Below are positions 45,420 through 57,333 of a DNA stretch of 64,000 bases, in pieces (positions within the stretch are counted from its first letter, which is position 1; each line of letters begins with the position of its first letter). Location: contig NW_012236530.1 in NCBI RefSeq assembly GCF_000787575.1, positions 564,734-628,733 on the forward strand. Reading direction: 5' to 3'. The notes beneath the pieces were generated by a model, which was not told where the DNA came from, did no database searches, and was given only the letters and a program-made list of their open reading frames with translations. This stretch comes from Acytostelium subglobosum LB1 (Eukaryota; Evosea; Eumycetozoa; Acytosteliales; Acytosteliaceae). The translations under genes and the position numbers were made by a program.

Positions 45420-46931
45420 TTAGACGGTCAGGTCGGCATAACGCTTGTCCTCGAGGATTGGCTGGAGCATGGCCAATGGTGAGAGGGTGGTGGTGTCACC
45501 GGCCTCGATGATCGCCTTGAGGATCGATGGCGAGAAACCAGACACAAGGCCGACACCTGGAATGGATGCGTCTCCTACGGGGGTGGTCGTGTAGGATCCG
45601 TTGACGTTCCAGTAGATGATCTGGGGTGGCTCGTAGCCGGCCTTCTTGTACTGCTTGAGCATGTTCTCGTGGTTTGACTTGTAGCTGTTGTCGGCAGAGT
45701 CAAACTGCATGTCCGAGATGACGAACAACTTCTTGGGCATGGCCTCCTGGGGAAGCTTGTTCTTGATGGCCTTCTGGAGGATCAGGTCGAAGACCAGGTT
45801 GAAGTTGGTGGAGCCACCCCATGGGAACGCCTTGATGCAGCGCACGCGCTCAAAAAGGCTGTTACCAACGACCTTGCAGAAGGATGGCGTCTCGTGGAAG
45901 GAGATGACGAGGTCTCTGAATGGCTCGTCCGTGAGCGACGAGATCAGCAGTCCGAGGGCGACTGACACCTCCATTGGGGTACCGGACATGGAGCCAGAGA
46001 CATCAGAGAGCACGATGCAGTCACTGAGCTTGCCAAGCTTGGCGGTCTCCTCTTGGAGCACCTTCCATTGAGCCTCGAGGATGGGGTCGACAGCGCTGGC
46101 GTTGAAGTAGGACTTACAGATCTCGTGTGGGAACAGCTGCTTGGCGTTGACCTTGGCCTCACCCTTGGTCAAGGCGGCGGTGTAGGCGGCAAAGCGCTCG
46201 GGCTCGTGCTTCTCGAAAGACTTGCGCTGGAGCTTCATGCAGCGAGATGGCACCTTTCCAAACTCGATCTTGTCCCAACCGTCCTGGGACATGAGGGTCT
46301 CGGTGATCTTGATTTGGCGACGCAGTGGAACCAAGAAGCGCTTACGGTACTCCTTCTTGGCGTTGGTGCGGTTGACGCTCAAGACCAGGGCCAACTTCTT
46401 GGCAGCGCTGCTCTTGACATCGTCGTGGTTGCCCTCGGTTGGAGCCCACTTGGCGGCAAGGGAGACCGAGGCCTTTGGATCCTCCTCCAAAGCCTTGAGG
46501 TCAGCCTTGAGCTGAGTGGAGAGGGCCTCGAGAGCCTGGGACTCGAGGTTGGTGCCAATCAAATGTGTGATATCCTTCCACGAGCCAAAGTTTGGAATCT
46601 GGGAGAAGTTCTTGGCGACCGTCTCTGGATGATGCTCCTGCATCCAGGTGATTGATGTGAGGAAGATTTGGCGCTCACCCTTACCTCCACGGCAATCACG
46701 GTTGTAAAAGACAATCTTGAGTGTGTCCAATGGCGACACCTTCCAGGACTCGGCGAGCAGGGTGGTCAGCTGGGTATCGGCGATACCACGAGCAGTATGA
46801 TAGAACAGGTCGACGCGTGCGTCACCTGTGGATGTATAAGCAACTGAGCCCTTGGCAGTGACGGTCTTCTTGACCTTTTGTCTATACTTCTTGGCAGCAG
46901 CAGTGTTTGTAGTTGCGCGTGACTTGGCCAT
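45420..46931 (-). CDS. DUF2828 protein with vWA-like domain (TROVE/Ro60-related fold)
   Basis: Intronless, 503 aa. A basic N-terminus (AAAKKYRQKVKKT) precedes an alpha-helical part with RDCRGGKGERQIF and FGSWKDI, the DUF2828 signature. The C-terminal third is a von Willebrand A domain with a complete MIDAS: DVSGSMSG, a Thr/Ser loop GGSTNFN, and VISDMQFDSA. The general plan, helical repeat plus vWA, resembles Ro60/TROVE RNA-binding proteins, but cargo and role are unknown for DUF2828. The strong codon bias suggests good expression. Confidence 0.88.
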   Translation of the reverse strand: MAKSRATTNTAAAKKYRQKVKKTVTAKGSVAYTSTGDARVDLFYHTARGIADTQLTTLLAESWKVSPLDTLKIVFYNRDCRGGKGERQIFLTSITWMQEHHPETVAKNFSQIPNFGSWKDITHLIGTNLESQALEALSTQLKADLKALEEDPKASVSLAAKWAPTEGNHDDVKSSAAKKLALVLSVNRTNAKKEYRKRFLVPLRRQIKITETLMSQDGWDKIEFGKVPSRCMKLQRKSFEKHEPERFAAYTAALTKGEAKVNAKQLFPHEICKSYFNASAVDPILEAQWKVLQEETAKLGKLSDCIVLSDVSGSMSGTPMEVSVALGLLISSLTDEPFRDLVISFHETPSFCKVVGNSLFERVRCIKAFPWGGSTNFNLVFDLILQKAIKNKLPQEAMPKKLFVISDMQFDSADNSYKSNHENMLKQYKKAGYEPPQIIYWNVNGSYTTTPVGDASIPGVGLVSGFSPSILKAIIEAGDTTTLSPLAMLQPILEDKRYADLTV

Positions 46932-47603
46932 TATTAAATTATATTATTCTATTTAAATTGATAAATTGGCTGATTGCTAAAAGCTAAATTGTATATGTGT
47001 GTATATATATATATGTATCTGTATGTATATATATAAATAAATAATCAAATGAATGATGTTGTTGTTGTTGAATGCTCAAGGCTTGAGTATAAATGGATGA
47101 TGTCTTAAGGTGTGAGTGGCTTTGAAACCCATTGAAAGACATGTAACACCAGCATGAACTTGAAGGTTTGAGGTGATGTCACACACCGCATCAGATTAGA
47201 TTGTAGTAATTTTTAGAAACAAAAAAGAAAATTAACAAAATTATTGTCGATCGCTTGTTGATCAAAGCGATTCGTGAGTACAAGTAATGCATCCAAAGCG
47301 ACAATGCAAAACTCGCTATCCTATGTTACTTACTATGATCATGAGACTAAAGACGACGAAAGAGTTATGAATGATTGATAAAGAGAGTGACTTGCAAAGT
47401 ATTGACAATGGAAACTTTGAAGTTTAATTAATTACAAGGTTGTTGTTTGGTAAATGAATGGCTGGTATTATGGATCAATCAATCAATGATTGAAAGCCAC
47501 GCAAGTTGAACTCTTTACATTATCAAAGTATCCATAGATGGAGGGATACTTGATTACTACTACTATTACTACTATTACTACTACAGATTGTCTAGTTGTA
47601 TGA
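46932..47603. other. Intergenic spacer
   Basis: AT-rich, with (TA/TG)n-type sequence at 46990-47040 near the DUF2828 start (promoter side) and the 3' flank of the Pho80-like cyclin. (TAC)n runs at about 47554-47585. No gene. Confidence 0.5.
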
Positions 47604-48289
47604 TTATGTACAACTCATATACTCATTCCTCTCGAATAGATTATCTATCTCTCTACTATACTGAATGAATAGATCATTTGAACAATTGGCCGAGAAGTTC
47701 AACAATCTAAGTAATTCCAATTCAAGTTGATTCATTTCTTGGACATTAATTCCACCAACTTGAGAATAGAACTCATTGTTGTAGAATCTAAATGGAATGA
47801 GAGGACATAACATGTTAATATGTATGTATGAATGAATGAATGAATGGTATGGTACTTACATATCATCTTGATACTTTGTTGATATTACTAATGTTGTTAT
47901 TAGGATACGATGAATGTTGTATGAATTGAGTGATAGTCCACATTCTAGCATAAGCCTATCAATGTATATAAGTGACATTATGAAACATTCTCTTGAACAT
48001 GGTGAATATTTAAACAAACGATGAATATAATCTCTAATTGATATCAATGGTAATTTGTTGTTTGGTGGATAGAACTGAGTATGAATTGATTTGTTCTGTT
48101 GTTTCATTATTGTCGACTGAGTATTGTTAGACAATGTTGGCGCAATTGATCGATTGATTGTTGTTGTTTGAATGAACATACCTGGTCACCTTTCCTAACA
48201 AGTGAGTTTATAACTTTGGCCGTAAGGTCGATCATATCGTCCAAGCTCTCTGGCTCAAGGGTCCTTAGCATCTCGAGTATTGTAGACAT
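47604..48289 (-). CDS. Pho80/PCL-like cyclin
   Basis: Three exons, 48289..48182, 48116..47860, 47787..47604, 182 aa. The core reads PLISIRDYIHRLFKYSPCSRECFIMSLIYIDRLML, then NIHRILITTLVISTKYQDD, and after the junction IFYNNEFYSQVGGINVQEMNQLELELLRLLNF. This is the PHO80-type cyclin box (short, with the SxECFxxxLIYIDR and YNNxFYxxVGGI signatures). Such cyclins activate CDK5/Pho85-type kinases in nutrient and phosphate signalling. Exon 1 encodes the helical EMLRTLEPESLDDMIDL start. Confidence 0.9.
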
Positions 48290-50472
48290 TATTATTATTA
48301 TTATTATTAATAGATTTGAGTTGTTGGATGTATTTACAAATAATATAATATAAATATAAATATAGTTAATTAATTAATTATTTACAAGAGTTGGTATTAA
48401 TATCAATATTGGAGATAGTAAGAATGAATTGATATTTGATCTGAAGGTAGATACTAAATTATTATACAGTTACAATATAAGTAAGGGCGTTAGGATTGGT
48501 TGGTCAACATGGAAGGGTTGGATCACGAGTCTTTGATGGTTCGATGTCTCTCTGCAGTAATGATATGTTTGACAAGACGATGAATGGATGAATGCCGTTG
48601 GTGTAGTAGTGTGATGTCTTTGTGATTGATTGGTGTGTGTAGGCTTTATGTCTTTGATCTGATCAGATAAGGTAGTACTACTTTAAACTTTAAACATATG
48701 ATGATGATGATGATGTCCATTCTGATATCTCACTCACCTTTAACAACAATCGCATCAACATCAGAAGGCGCTCAAGTTCCATTGGCCACACTAACACAAA
48801 CAAACAAACAAACATTCACACACATAAAGAGAAGGATCATGAGGCCACTGGTGACCACATCATCATCCACCGGAAGGATGGATTATAATACCTGTTAGAT
48901 GATGGATCAATGGTGAGCCCACACTCTCGTTCGTTCTCACATACACAAATGAGTGAGTGAGGTAGTGAATGGCAATGGTGGTAATGGAGAGAGCCACCCT
49001 CAAGGGCATTGATACATAAATGCTATAAAGAGGTAAAGCCTTGGACATGGACGAATGGATGAGTTGTGGGGCTCTCGAAAGAAATATGTGTGGCAGTGGG
49101 ATCTTGATCACTTCTCACCCACGACCAATCACTTTCGTTGGATGGTAGTTATTTGTTTGTTACTTTATGTGTGTGTGTGTGTGTGTGGTGATGGAGTGTG
49201 GGTGATCAAACAGACACACACACCACCCGAGGCCGATTGTAATACGGTGAATTGGAGGCAGTTGTGTACGATCATTGATCCATCGACCAGTGGATCAGAG
49301 ATATGTAGTACAAAAAGTGTAGGACCTTAGATGACTGGTACCAATAATACCGATGCAAATAAAATGTAGTCGAGTCGGTAGGCAAGGATGGAGATGGGTT
49401 GGTACTCACCAATGTATATCTTGATTTGGACAATAGGTAGGTAGTTGGTTATTACTATGACTAATGTTACATTTAATATTATTGAAAATATATATTGAAT
49501 TGTTATTATGTACAGAGATAAGATATGTATAAATATATATTACACCCTTTATGTTGGAATGTATTTGTTATAACATTGTCAAATGAATGAATATAACTCT
49601 CTATCAATCAATTAAACAAATGGTTTGGAATGAAGGAGGTCCGACTTATGGACTTTGAATGTTAACAATCGCCAACGGCAACTAGTTGGTCCTCAGAATA
49701 GGAGCAGGGGAGTGGAAAGACAGACAGTTGATTGATTCGATGAGGCAAAGCAAAGACGTTGTTGCCTAGCCTACCATGATTGATCAATGGTAGGTCAAAG
49801 CGCAGATAGATTCCAGGATGGATGCATCCTGTACATTGTGTGTTATATGTGTATGTTGTGTAAGTAAGTGTGAGTGATTGTTTGATCCAATGACTTAACG
49901 GGTTCAATTGAAGGTCCAATCAGGCCTCTTCATCATTCTTTGCATCACACACAATCAGTCATACTCACACAAACTTAGAGTCTCCATCATCACACCCCAC
50001 AAGTAGTGTGTGTTTTGAGACCTTGAGGGCCTTGGAGTCCCATGAGGACCAATATCGGCGCCACTCATTGTCAAGAGATGGTCTAGATTTATATCTCTAG
50101 ACTTCTTCACTGAACCAAGCATGCAGGAGACTGTCTGTTGTTGTGTTAATGTGAGAGTTACACACAATAACAATTACAAGTGACCAAATTAAGGAGCATA
50201 GTATGGTGTACCTTACCTTCCAAAAGGGAATGCAGATACTTTGTTCCGATTGATGATACGACATTAAATTATTGGAGCATGATGGTTATATAAAGGATAA
50301 GGAAGCGGGCGATATTTCCATTGTTGATGAAGGACGCCCGTGGCCTTGTTGTGGCCGATCGTTTGCAAAGGGACACTCTAATAGGCTGACGTCAATTTAT
50401 ACTTTGCACGAGCGTGAGCCACCATCACTTTTTGTGATGGTCCATTGTTTACGACGACCAATCGTCAATCAA
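48290..50472. other. Gene-poor region (2.2 kb)
   Basis: The longest stretch without a clear gene. It contains the cyclin promoter (ATTATT run at 48290-48310), (ACAA)n at about 48795-48812, (TG)n at about 49166-49185, and a possible small spliced minus-strand gene at 49662-50265 (separate entry). The plus and minus frames at 48.7-49.4 kb show no coding bias. A non-coding RNA cannot be ruled out by eye. Confidence 0.45.
49662..50265 (-). CDS. Possible small spliced gene (tentative)
   Basis: Starts at an ATG at about 50265 (MSYHQSEQSICIPFWK) that ends at a GTAAGG donor. Two downstream acceptors are possible: one gives TVSCMLGSVKKSRDINLD and so on, the other a frame with DNEWRRYWSSWDSKALKVSK and LLVGCDDGDSKFV. 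Another open stretch at 49825-49662 (GCIHPGIYLRFDLPLINHGR) follows an acceptor-like CAG. No single model joins all parts cleanly. It may be a small protein gene or merely chance frames; no family recognised. Confidence 0.25.
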
Positions 50473-52130
50473 TCAACTCTTGGGTACAAACACCGGACCG
50501 GTGTATGGCTGCCTGTCAACCTTGCGCAACAGCTCGTTCCTGACTTCGTCTCTCTTGTTGATGCCATCAAACACACAGCCATGCGACGGACGTGGCACGA
50601 AACGTCCACTTCCAAGTGTTGTGCTCAATGTTCCATTGTTCCAAACAACCTTGCCTGCGACGATCGTGGTGGCGGCCAAGCCGCGAACCTTGATGCCTTC
50701 GAATATGTTAAAGTCAACTGCATGGTGATGGGTCTTGGCAGAGATTGTCTTCTCGGCCTGCGGATCCCAGATGACAATATCGGCATCGGAGCCGACCTCA
50801 ATGCGTCCCTTCTTTGGATAGATGTTGAATATCTTGGCGGCTGTCGAGCTTGTCACTCTGACAAAGTCGCAGGGCGTCAGTTTGCCAGTGTTCACTCCAT
50901 TCTCCCAAACGATGGACATACGGTCCTCAACTCCGTTGACTCCATTGGGTATCTTTGTAAAGTCGTCCTTGCCCATGGCCTTTTGGTTGGCACAGAAGGT
51001 ACAGTTGTCTGTGCCGACACAGTGCAGGTCGCCACTCGCCAGCAGATCCATGAGGAATCCCTTGGTTGTTGGATCGGGTCGCAGTGGTGGTCCCATGACA
51101 AAGGCAGCGGCGTGGCGCCAATCGCAGTTCCACATATGTGTGCCATCAACACCGAGTCCAGCGGCGATCGGCTCACCATAGACACGTTTGCCTTCCTTTC
51201 TCGCTTGTACTATTACATTTGCAGCCGACTTGCTCATAACATGTACGACATAGAGAGGTGTGTTGACTCTGTTGGCAATTGTAATTGCTCTTAATGTGGC
51301 CTCGGCTTCACACTCCTCTGGACGGGCCATCTCGTGGCCCTCTGGTCCAGTGATTCCAAGTTCCAACATCTTCTTTTGGCCCTCGAATACGAGGTCTCCA
51401 TTCTCGGCATGGACCTGGGCCAATGCTCCAAGCTCCTTGCACTTCTTAAAGATGTGGAACATCTCCTCATCGGTAACCATCATTGAGTTCTTGTAGGCCA
51501 TGAATACTTTGAAACTGTTGACACCACGTTCTTTAACAAGAATCTCCATCTCTTTGGCAACTTGCTCACTCCACCAAGTGACGGCAACATGTAATGAATA
51601 GTCATGATTCACCTTGGCATCAGCCCATCCTCTCCATTGATCATAAGCCTCAAGTAAAGAATGTCCTTTGAGTGGGATAACAAAGTCAACTATATAGTTT
51701 GATAGATAGATTGGTTAGTAATGATGAATGAATGATTAGTGAGTGGTAGTTGAATGAATGGTCTGGATACATACTAACAAATGTTGTTCCACCGGATATA
51801 GCAGCCTTTGTTCCAATATCAAAGTCATCTACAGCTACTGTACCCATGAATGGTAGTTGGAAGTGCTAACAGCATACATTCATTATTGATTAGTGCGTGG
51901 TAGTGCATTGATGGAATCACTCTTTATGGAATACATACAGTATGTGGATCAATGCCACCTGGTATGACAAACTTGCCAGTTGCATCAATGACTGTTGTGT
52001 CATTGGATAGTGGTGATAGGTTGGTGCCAACCTGAGTGATGATACCATCTACCATCAACACGTCAGCCAATGATTGTCTATCCTCATTGACCACAGTACC
52101 ATTCTTAATCAACAATGATGTATTAGTCAT
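50473..52130 (-). CDS. Dihydropyrimidinase
   Basis: Three exons, 52130..51939, 51865..51775, 51689..50473, 499 aa. Metal ligands His63 and His65 (DPHTHFQLPF) are formed by the exon 1-2 junction. GGTTFVIDFVIP arises at the next junction, with the bridging Lys in SFKVFMAYK. Further metal and substrate residues lie in [24 protein letters not shown] and the [10 protein letters not shown] loop. The amidohydrolase TIM barrel is closed by [10 protein letters not shown] and the C-terminal small domain. It hydrolyses 5,6-dihydrouracil and dihydrothymine, step two of reductive pyrimidine breakdown, as a cytosolic tetramer. A CRMP-type non-catalytic protein is excluded by the intact ligands. Confidence 0.95.
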
Positions 52131-52367
52131 TCTATATAAGTATATAATATCCTTATTTATCTGTTATCTCATATATGTATATGTATACCAAATGAAGTAA
52201 TGAGTTAATGTTAAGATGGGGTCAACTTGAACAAGCTCGCAATTAACATGCATTCTAAGATTGAGTGATGGAGGGGCATCCAATCATTCATTTATCAACT
52301 CTTCACAAAGATATTTTCATTCTATGATCACTATTGAACTCAAAGAGAGAGAGAAAGATAGATAGAG
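52131..52367. promoter_or_regulatory. Short divergent promoter
   Basis: Only 237 bp separate the start codons of dihydropyrimidinase (minus) and the DNAJC25-like gene (plus), so both promoters must lie here. A GA-rich run (AGAGAGAGAAAGATAGATAGAGATG) lies just before the plus-strand start. Confidence 0.5.
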
Positions 52368-53255
52368 ATGCTGCGGAATGGATTGTTTGTCATTGCATTT
52401 ACATTGACATTAATATTGGTTGTTAACATTGAATATGTTGATGCCAAGACATCATCATATTATACAAGTGTCAATGATATCAGCAAAGGTATCAATTACT
52501 ACAGTCAACTAAACTTGAACAACAATGCTACACAACGTGAGATAAAGACCGCCTTTAGAAAGCTATCCCTTGAACAGTAAGGATAGCACCTTTCATTCAT
52601 TCAAGAACATCAAGCTGACCTCCAACTCCAACTCAATCTCCAAAGTCATCCAGACAAGAACAATGGAGTCACTTCAGATGAATATGTAGTGATAACTAAT
52701 GCATATCAAATATTGAGCGATCAAGAGACAAAGGAGGAGTATGATGACTTGCTTATTAATGGTATACCTTGGCATGAGAACTATGTCGGTCGTTACGCCT
52801 ATCATTACACTGGTGTGAGCCATGATGTAAGACATGTGTTGGCCGGCCTGATACTTGTGATCACGCTGGGCAAGCACTTTTATCAAGTGCATCGACATAA
52901 TCGTATGCAGGGATTGGCCATGAAGACACAACGCTATCAAGAGGCAATGCAACAAGAAGGCGCCCCACCACAAGTAGTAGTGAAGGGCGCAGAGAAGCCA
53001 ACCTGGAAGGACCTATTCATTCTACAACTTCTAATGGTACCTGTTAGAATACTCAAATTCCTGTATCGCATCGTTGTAGTACAAAGACTACGTTTCCAAA
53101 AGACACAAGAAGAGATTGAAGAGGAGTATCGTATTGCTCAAGGCATGACCCGCGAGGAGTTTGACAAGTACAAAGAAGACTATGCCAAGAGAATGGAGCG
53201 ATTCAAACAGAGTAACAGGTATAAGAAAATGGTCAGATACATGAAGAATAAGTAA
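52368..53255 (+). CDS. DNAJC25-like J-domain membrane protein
   Basis: Two exons, 52368..52576 and 52646..53255, 272 aa. A signal peptide or anchor (NGLFVIAFTLTLILVVNI) is followed by a J-domain at about 42-105: INYYSQLNLNNNATQREIKTAFRKLSLE, with the essential HPD formed at the exon junction (EHHPDKNNG), then AYQILSDQETKEEYD. After it: WHENYVGRYAYHYTG, a membrane helix VLAGLILVITLGKHFY, a second hydrophobic segment (LFILQLLMVPVRILKFLY), and a charged basic C-terminal helix. This order is that of DNAJC25, an ER/endomembrane co-chaperone that stimulates Hsp70. Confidence 0.88.
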
Positions 53256-53624
53256 AAGTGGAATGATTCCATATTGGCCCATCATTCATTCCGATCGGAA
53301 TTAGCCAAGTGTGTGTCGGGACGATCGGGATCGACTTATTGATGGACCATCATCGACACCCATCCATCACAATAGTCTATGATCATGCTCTTCACAGTTT
53401 ATGGGCAAACAATCATAAAAATATCTCTTTTGCAGATGTCTTTGAATGGGAATGCATGCGTGTTACTTGAAAGAATGTGAGCCAAAGAGGTCCAAAGCCC
53501 GACGAGGTGCAAAGCTTCAAGGACACCCCCATCCCTACATTCATTGATTCATTCCTTCATTCTACTATTCTATTTATGTATATATATATACATATACACA
53601 TACATTTATATATAAATAATAAAT
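53256..53624. other. Intergenic spacer
   Basis: Between two plus-strand genes. The last 60 bp are (TA)n-rich just before the myotubularin start. No gene. Confidence 0.5.
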
Positions 53625-56600
53625 ATGTCAACTACTACATCATCGCCTAATAGAGGCTCTGCAGGTGGCAGTGGAAGTGGCAGTGGAAGTCACTTGACTG
53701 CACCAACCACACAGGATACAAGATGGAAAGCATCACCTCAGTCTACATCACCTATACAGATGTCTCCTGTTGTACATGCCTTGTCAACGCCAACTACAAC
53801 CCCACTATCTACATCGCCTCCATCATCACTATCAGTAGTCAACAACAACAGTCCAAGGACAAGCACTAGCACTAGCACGAGCACGAGCATGAGCACGAGC
53901 ATAAGCACAAGTAAAGGAGCACAAGAAGTGTCATCATATGTTAACAACGACGTTAATGATAGGGAGGCGACTCTTACCATCTCTGCAGCAACTGATATGA
54001 CAACATCATCATCTTCATCATCCACAATGAAGAGGTCAAGTTGGATGGCACCAAACAAGAGTATGTTTGTGGATGAATGAGTGAATGAATGAATGACCAT
54101 GCCTCTGACACTCTCATGCCTCTTTGAAGATCACTTCAAGTATAACTCTAGCCTTCGACAGAGACTGGATGACCTTGCAGCCGGTCCAATATCAGAGTTG
54201 ATTGTACTACGTGTGTCTATACCTGATATTCAATCAATCGTCTCATTCAAGGTGCAGCGCGACTACCTCGTTAAGGACTTGCTGAATGCCATTATCAAGA
54301 AGAAGAGACTGCTTAACAATCTTGATGGTCAACAGTATGCACTATACATCGCACCAAACAATGCCAAAGCCGACTGTGGCGTATGGCTGGATGAGTCCAA
54401 GCCATTGTGGATCTACGAGCTGTACGACAAGGATATGATCGAGTGCAAGAAGAAGCAGGAGTTGGAGCAAGACCCTGCCTATCTCAAGGTGGTCTTCCCC
54501 GAGCAGATGAAGACCAAGACCTTCCAGGTCGACCTCAAGATGCTGGTGCGTGACGCCATTCAAATGATCACGTCCAAGTTTGATGTCCTATACTTTGTCG
54601 GCCAAGACTTGAAGTACTACGGTCTATTCGTGTTGAATCACGATGGCTCAGAGGTGTTACTTCAGGAGGACTCAATACTGGAGAGCTATGCATTGGGTAA
54701 CCTCAGCATCATTGAGTTCAAGAAGAAGGATGTCATTGTATTATCACTTGGGGAGCACTCAGCGACAACCATTGCCAAGCTGTCGGCTGCTGGAACACCC
54801 CCACTCCTAGCCGACACCGCATCAGCAGCGTCTGGCTCCTCATCATCCACCTCTTCGTCCAAGTCATCGTCGTCCTCATCGCTGACGTATCGCGCGTCGT
54901 ACGTCGTGCCCACCAATCAAGTCACCATCACATTCTCAACAAAGTCACTGGTCAAGGATATTGTGGCCGACCTTTCACCTTGGCTAGAGTCACTGATCAA
55001 GGTCAAGACTATCAACTACAAGCTCATGTTGAGTGAGCCCAAGCTTTGGCTCATCGAGAGCAATCCAATCTCATCCTACAACATCAAGAAGAGCGACAAA
55101 CTTTACCTCTTCCCCAAGATCGACGACAGCATCAACAACGACGATGGCATCTGTCTCAACGTCATGTTCTCGGCCTGCAATGCAACCGACCACTTTGCCA
55201 CCAGGAACAAGCTGTCCAAGTCCATTCCAGGTGAGATACTTATATTGAAGGTATGTTTGTTGTTGCGAGCCAGGTGGAATCTCAGGACAAGACTAACGAG
55301 AGTGAACGAATAGATTGACAACGTTGTACATCTGACGGATTGTATTAATGGACAACCTGGCGGACTGGAAGGAGACTTGTTCATGACAAACTATCGACTG
55401 AAGTTCTTTGAGACCGTCTCTGGATTGGAGTATGATATACCATTGTACTCGATATCAAGGGTGGAGAGGGTGGGCTCGTCCAAGTCCAACACCAACTGCT
55501 ACTTGGACATCAGTTGCAAGGACTTTAGGTTCGTTCGTTTCTTCTTCCCTCATCCCAACGACAAACGTAACACATCAAGGAAGAAGCTCTACAAGACCTT
55601 GAAGCAACAAGTCTTCCCAGGCAACCAAACCAAGTTGTTTGCATTCTACAACAAGTATGTATCACCTCACCCTCGCTCAATCAATCGATCACATATTCAC
55701 CAACTCAATCAATCATTGCAGAGAACATTACCCAGTTGATGGATGGTCAGTCTTCAACTTGGAGGAAGAGTATAAGAGACAGGGTGTTGGCAAACCAGGA
55801 AGTGGATGGAGGATCACAAATGTCAATGCAAAGTACGAGAAGTGCGACACTTATCCATCATTGTTGGCGATACCTGAAAGGATCAACGATTCAGAGTTGG
55901 ACAGTGTTTTCAAGTTTAGGAGTCGTGGAAGGATACCCGCGCTATCATGGAAGCACCCGTACAATGGTGCATCAATCACAAGATGCTCGCAACCTTTGGT
56001 TGGAATCACACGATCACGTTGCACAGAGGACGAGATGATGTTCCGCGAGATTGGAAGTCCACGACGGACTGGCGACAGATCCACATCCAAGAGCTCACGA
56101 TCCTCTCTGATGATCAATGTGAGCTCACATCATCATCACACCGAGACCAAGACCCTCTGTCTGCTCGACGCGCGTCCCAAGGCCAACGCCATTGGTAACC
56201 GAGCAATGGGAGCAGGCTACGAGAACACCTCCACCTGCTATCCAGAGTCGACGCTCGACTTTTTGAACATTGAGAACATTCATGTGATGCGTGACTCACT
56301 CGACAAGTTCAAGAGTACGTGCTTCGCGGCTGTTGGCGGTATCAATGGCCAGTACTCCAAGGAGCAAAAGACAATTGGATGGTTCAATGGCATTGATGCG
56401 TCCAAATGGTTCGAGCATCTCGTCCTGATCCTGGAAGGCGCCGTAAAGATCGCCGACAAAGTGCACAATGCCAACACTTCAGTCTTGATCCACTGCAGTG
56501 ATGGATGGGACAGGACAGCACAACTATCATCTATCTCCATGTTGTTGCTGGATCCCTACTTCCGCACCATCGAAGGATTTATTGTATTAATAGAGAAGGT

Positions 56601-57260
56601 AAGTCTGTTGCCCTGCATCCTGGCTGTCCACACACTTGGTCACACTCACTAACTCATTCAATCAATCAATCAACTCAGGAATGGCTATCATTTGGCCACA
56701 AGTTTGCACAAAGAATTGGACATGGTGACGCCAAGCATGGAGATGAGCAACGCTCTCCAGTGTTCTTGCAGTTCATTGAGTGCGTCTATCATATACTCAA
56801 TCAATTCCAACAATCGTTTGAATTCAATCAGAATCTGCTGATGGAGATACTGCACAACCTGTTTTCCTGTCGCTTTGGTACATTCCTCTTCAACTCGGAG
56901 AGAGAGCGCGTCAACAACAATGTCAAGACGCAGACAGTCAGTCTGTGGAGCTACGTGCTGGCCAATCGCGACAACTTCCGCAACACATTATACGTGCGCG
57001 ATGAGCGCGTACTGCCACTGCGTCTCGCCTCGCCACTGTTCTCCGTTTGGAAGGACTACTACTTCCAGCATCTGTTGCCAAGCACCGACGAGCACAACCA
57101 ATCCACACTGGCACTTCAGAAGGAGATCAGACATCTGCAGCGCGACAATGAGGAGCTACGTCGCCAGGTTATCACTCAGCCACCCTCCAGCATATTCTCC
57201 ACATCGACAATATCCCTAGCATCAGTCATGTCGTCGCCAATGACCTCTCCACCCAAATAG
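53625..57260 (+). CDS. Myotubularin-type phosphoinositide 3-phosphatase with three N-terminal talin-F0-like ubiquitin folds
   Basis: Five exons, 53625..54060, 54130..55250, 55314..55654, 55722..56598, 56679..57260, 1118 aa. Residues 1-145 are Ser/Thr-rich and disordered. Exon 2 encodes three ubiquitin-like folds: about 170-255 (ends GVWLDESKPLWIYELYDKD, the wording of talin/FERM F0 domains), 262-345 and 395-465. A PH-GRAM domain follows (about 515-630: LTDCINGQPGGLEGDLFMTN, LKFFETVSGLEYDIPLYSI). The phosphatase domain contains RSRGRIPALSW and the active-site HCSDGWDRT (Cys892, Arg898), so it is catalytically competent for PI3P and PI(3,5)P2. A C-terminal coiled coil follows (LQKEIRHLQRDNEELRRQV). 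Role: endolysosomal phosphoinositide turnover. The Ubl array may bind small GTPases or membranes. Confidence 0.92.
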
Positions 57261-57333
57261 ATGGCGATGGCCGTGATGTGGACGTGCAATTAAACCAACA
57301 ACATTGTATTGTATTACTCAATCTAATGATCGA

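Noticed and set aside
50272-51294. 340-codon plus-strand frame
   Set aside because: Antisense of dihydropyrimidinase, whose catalytic motifs are on the minus strand.
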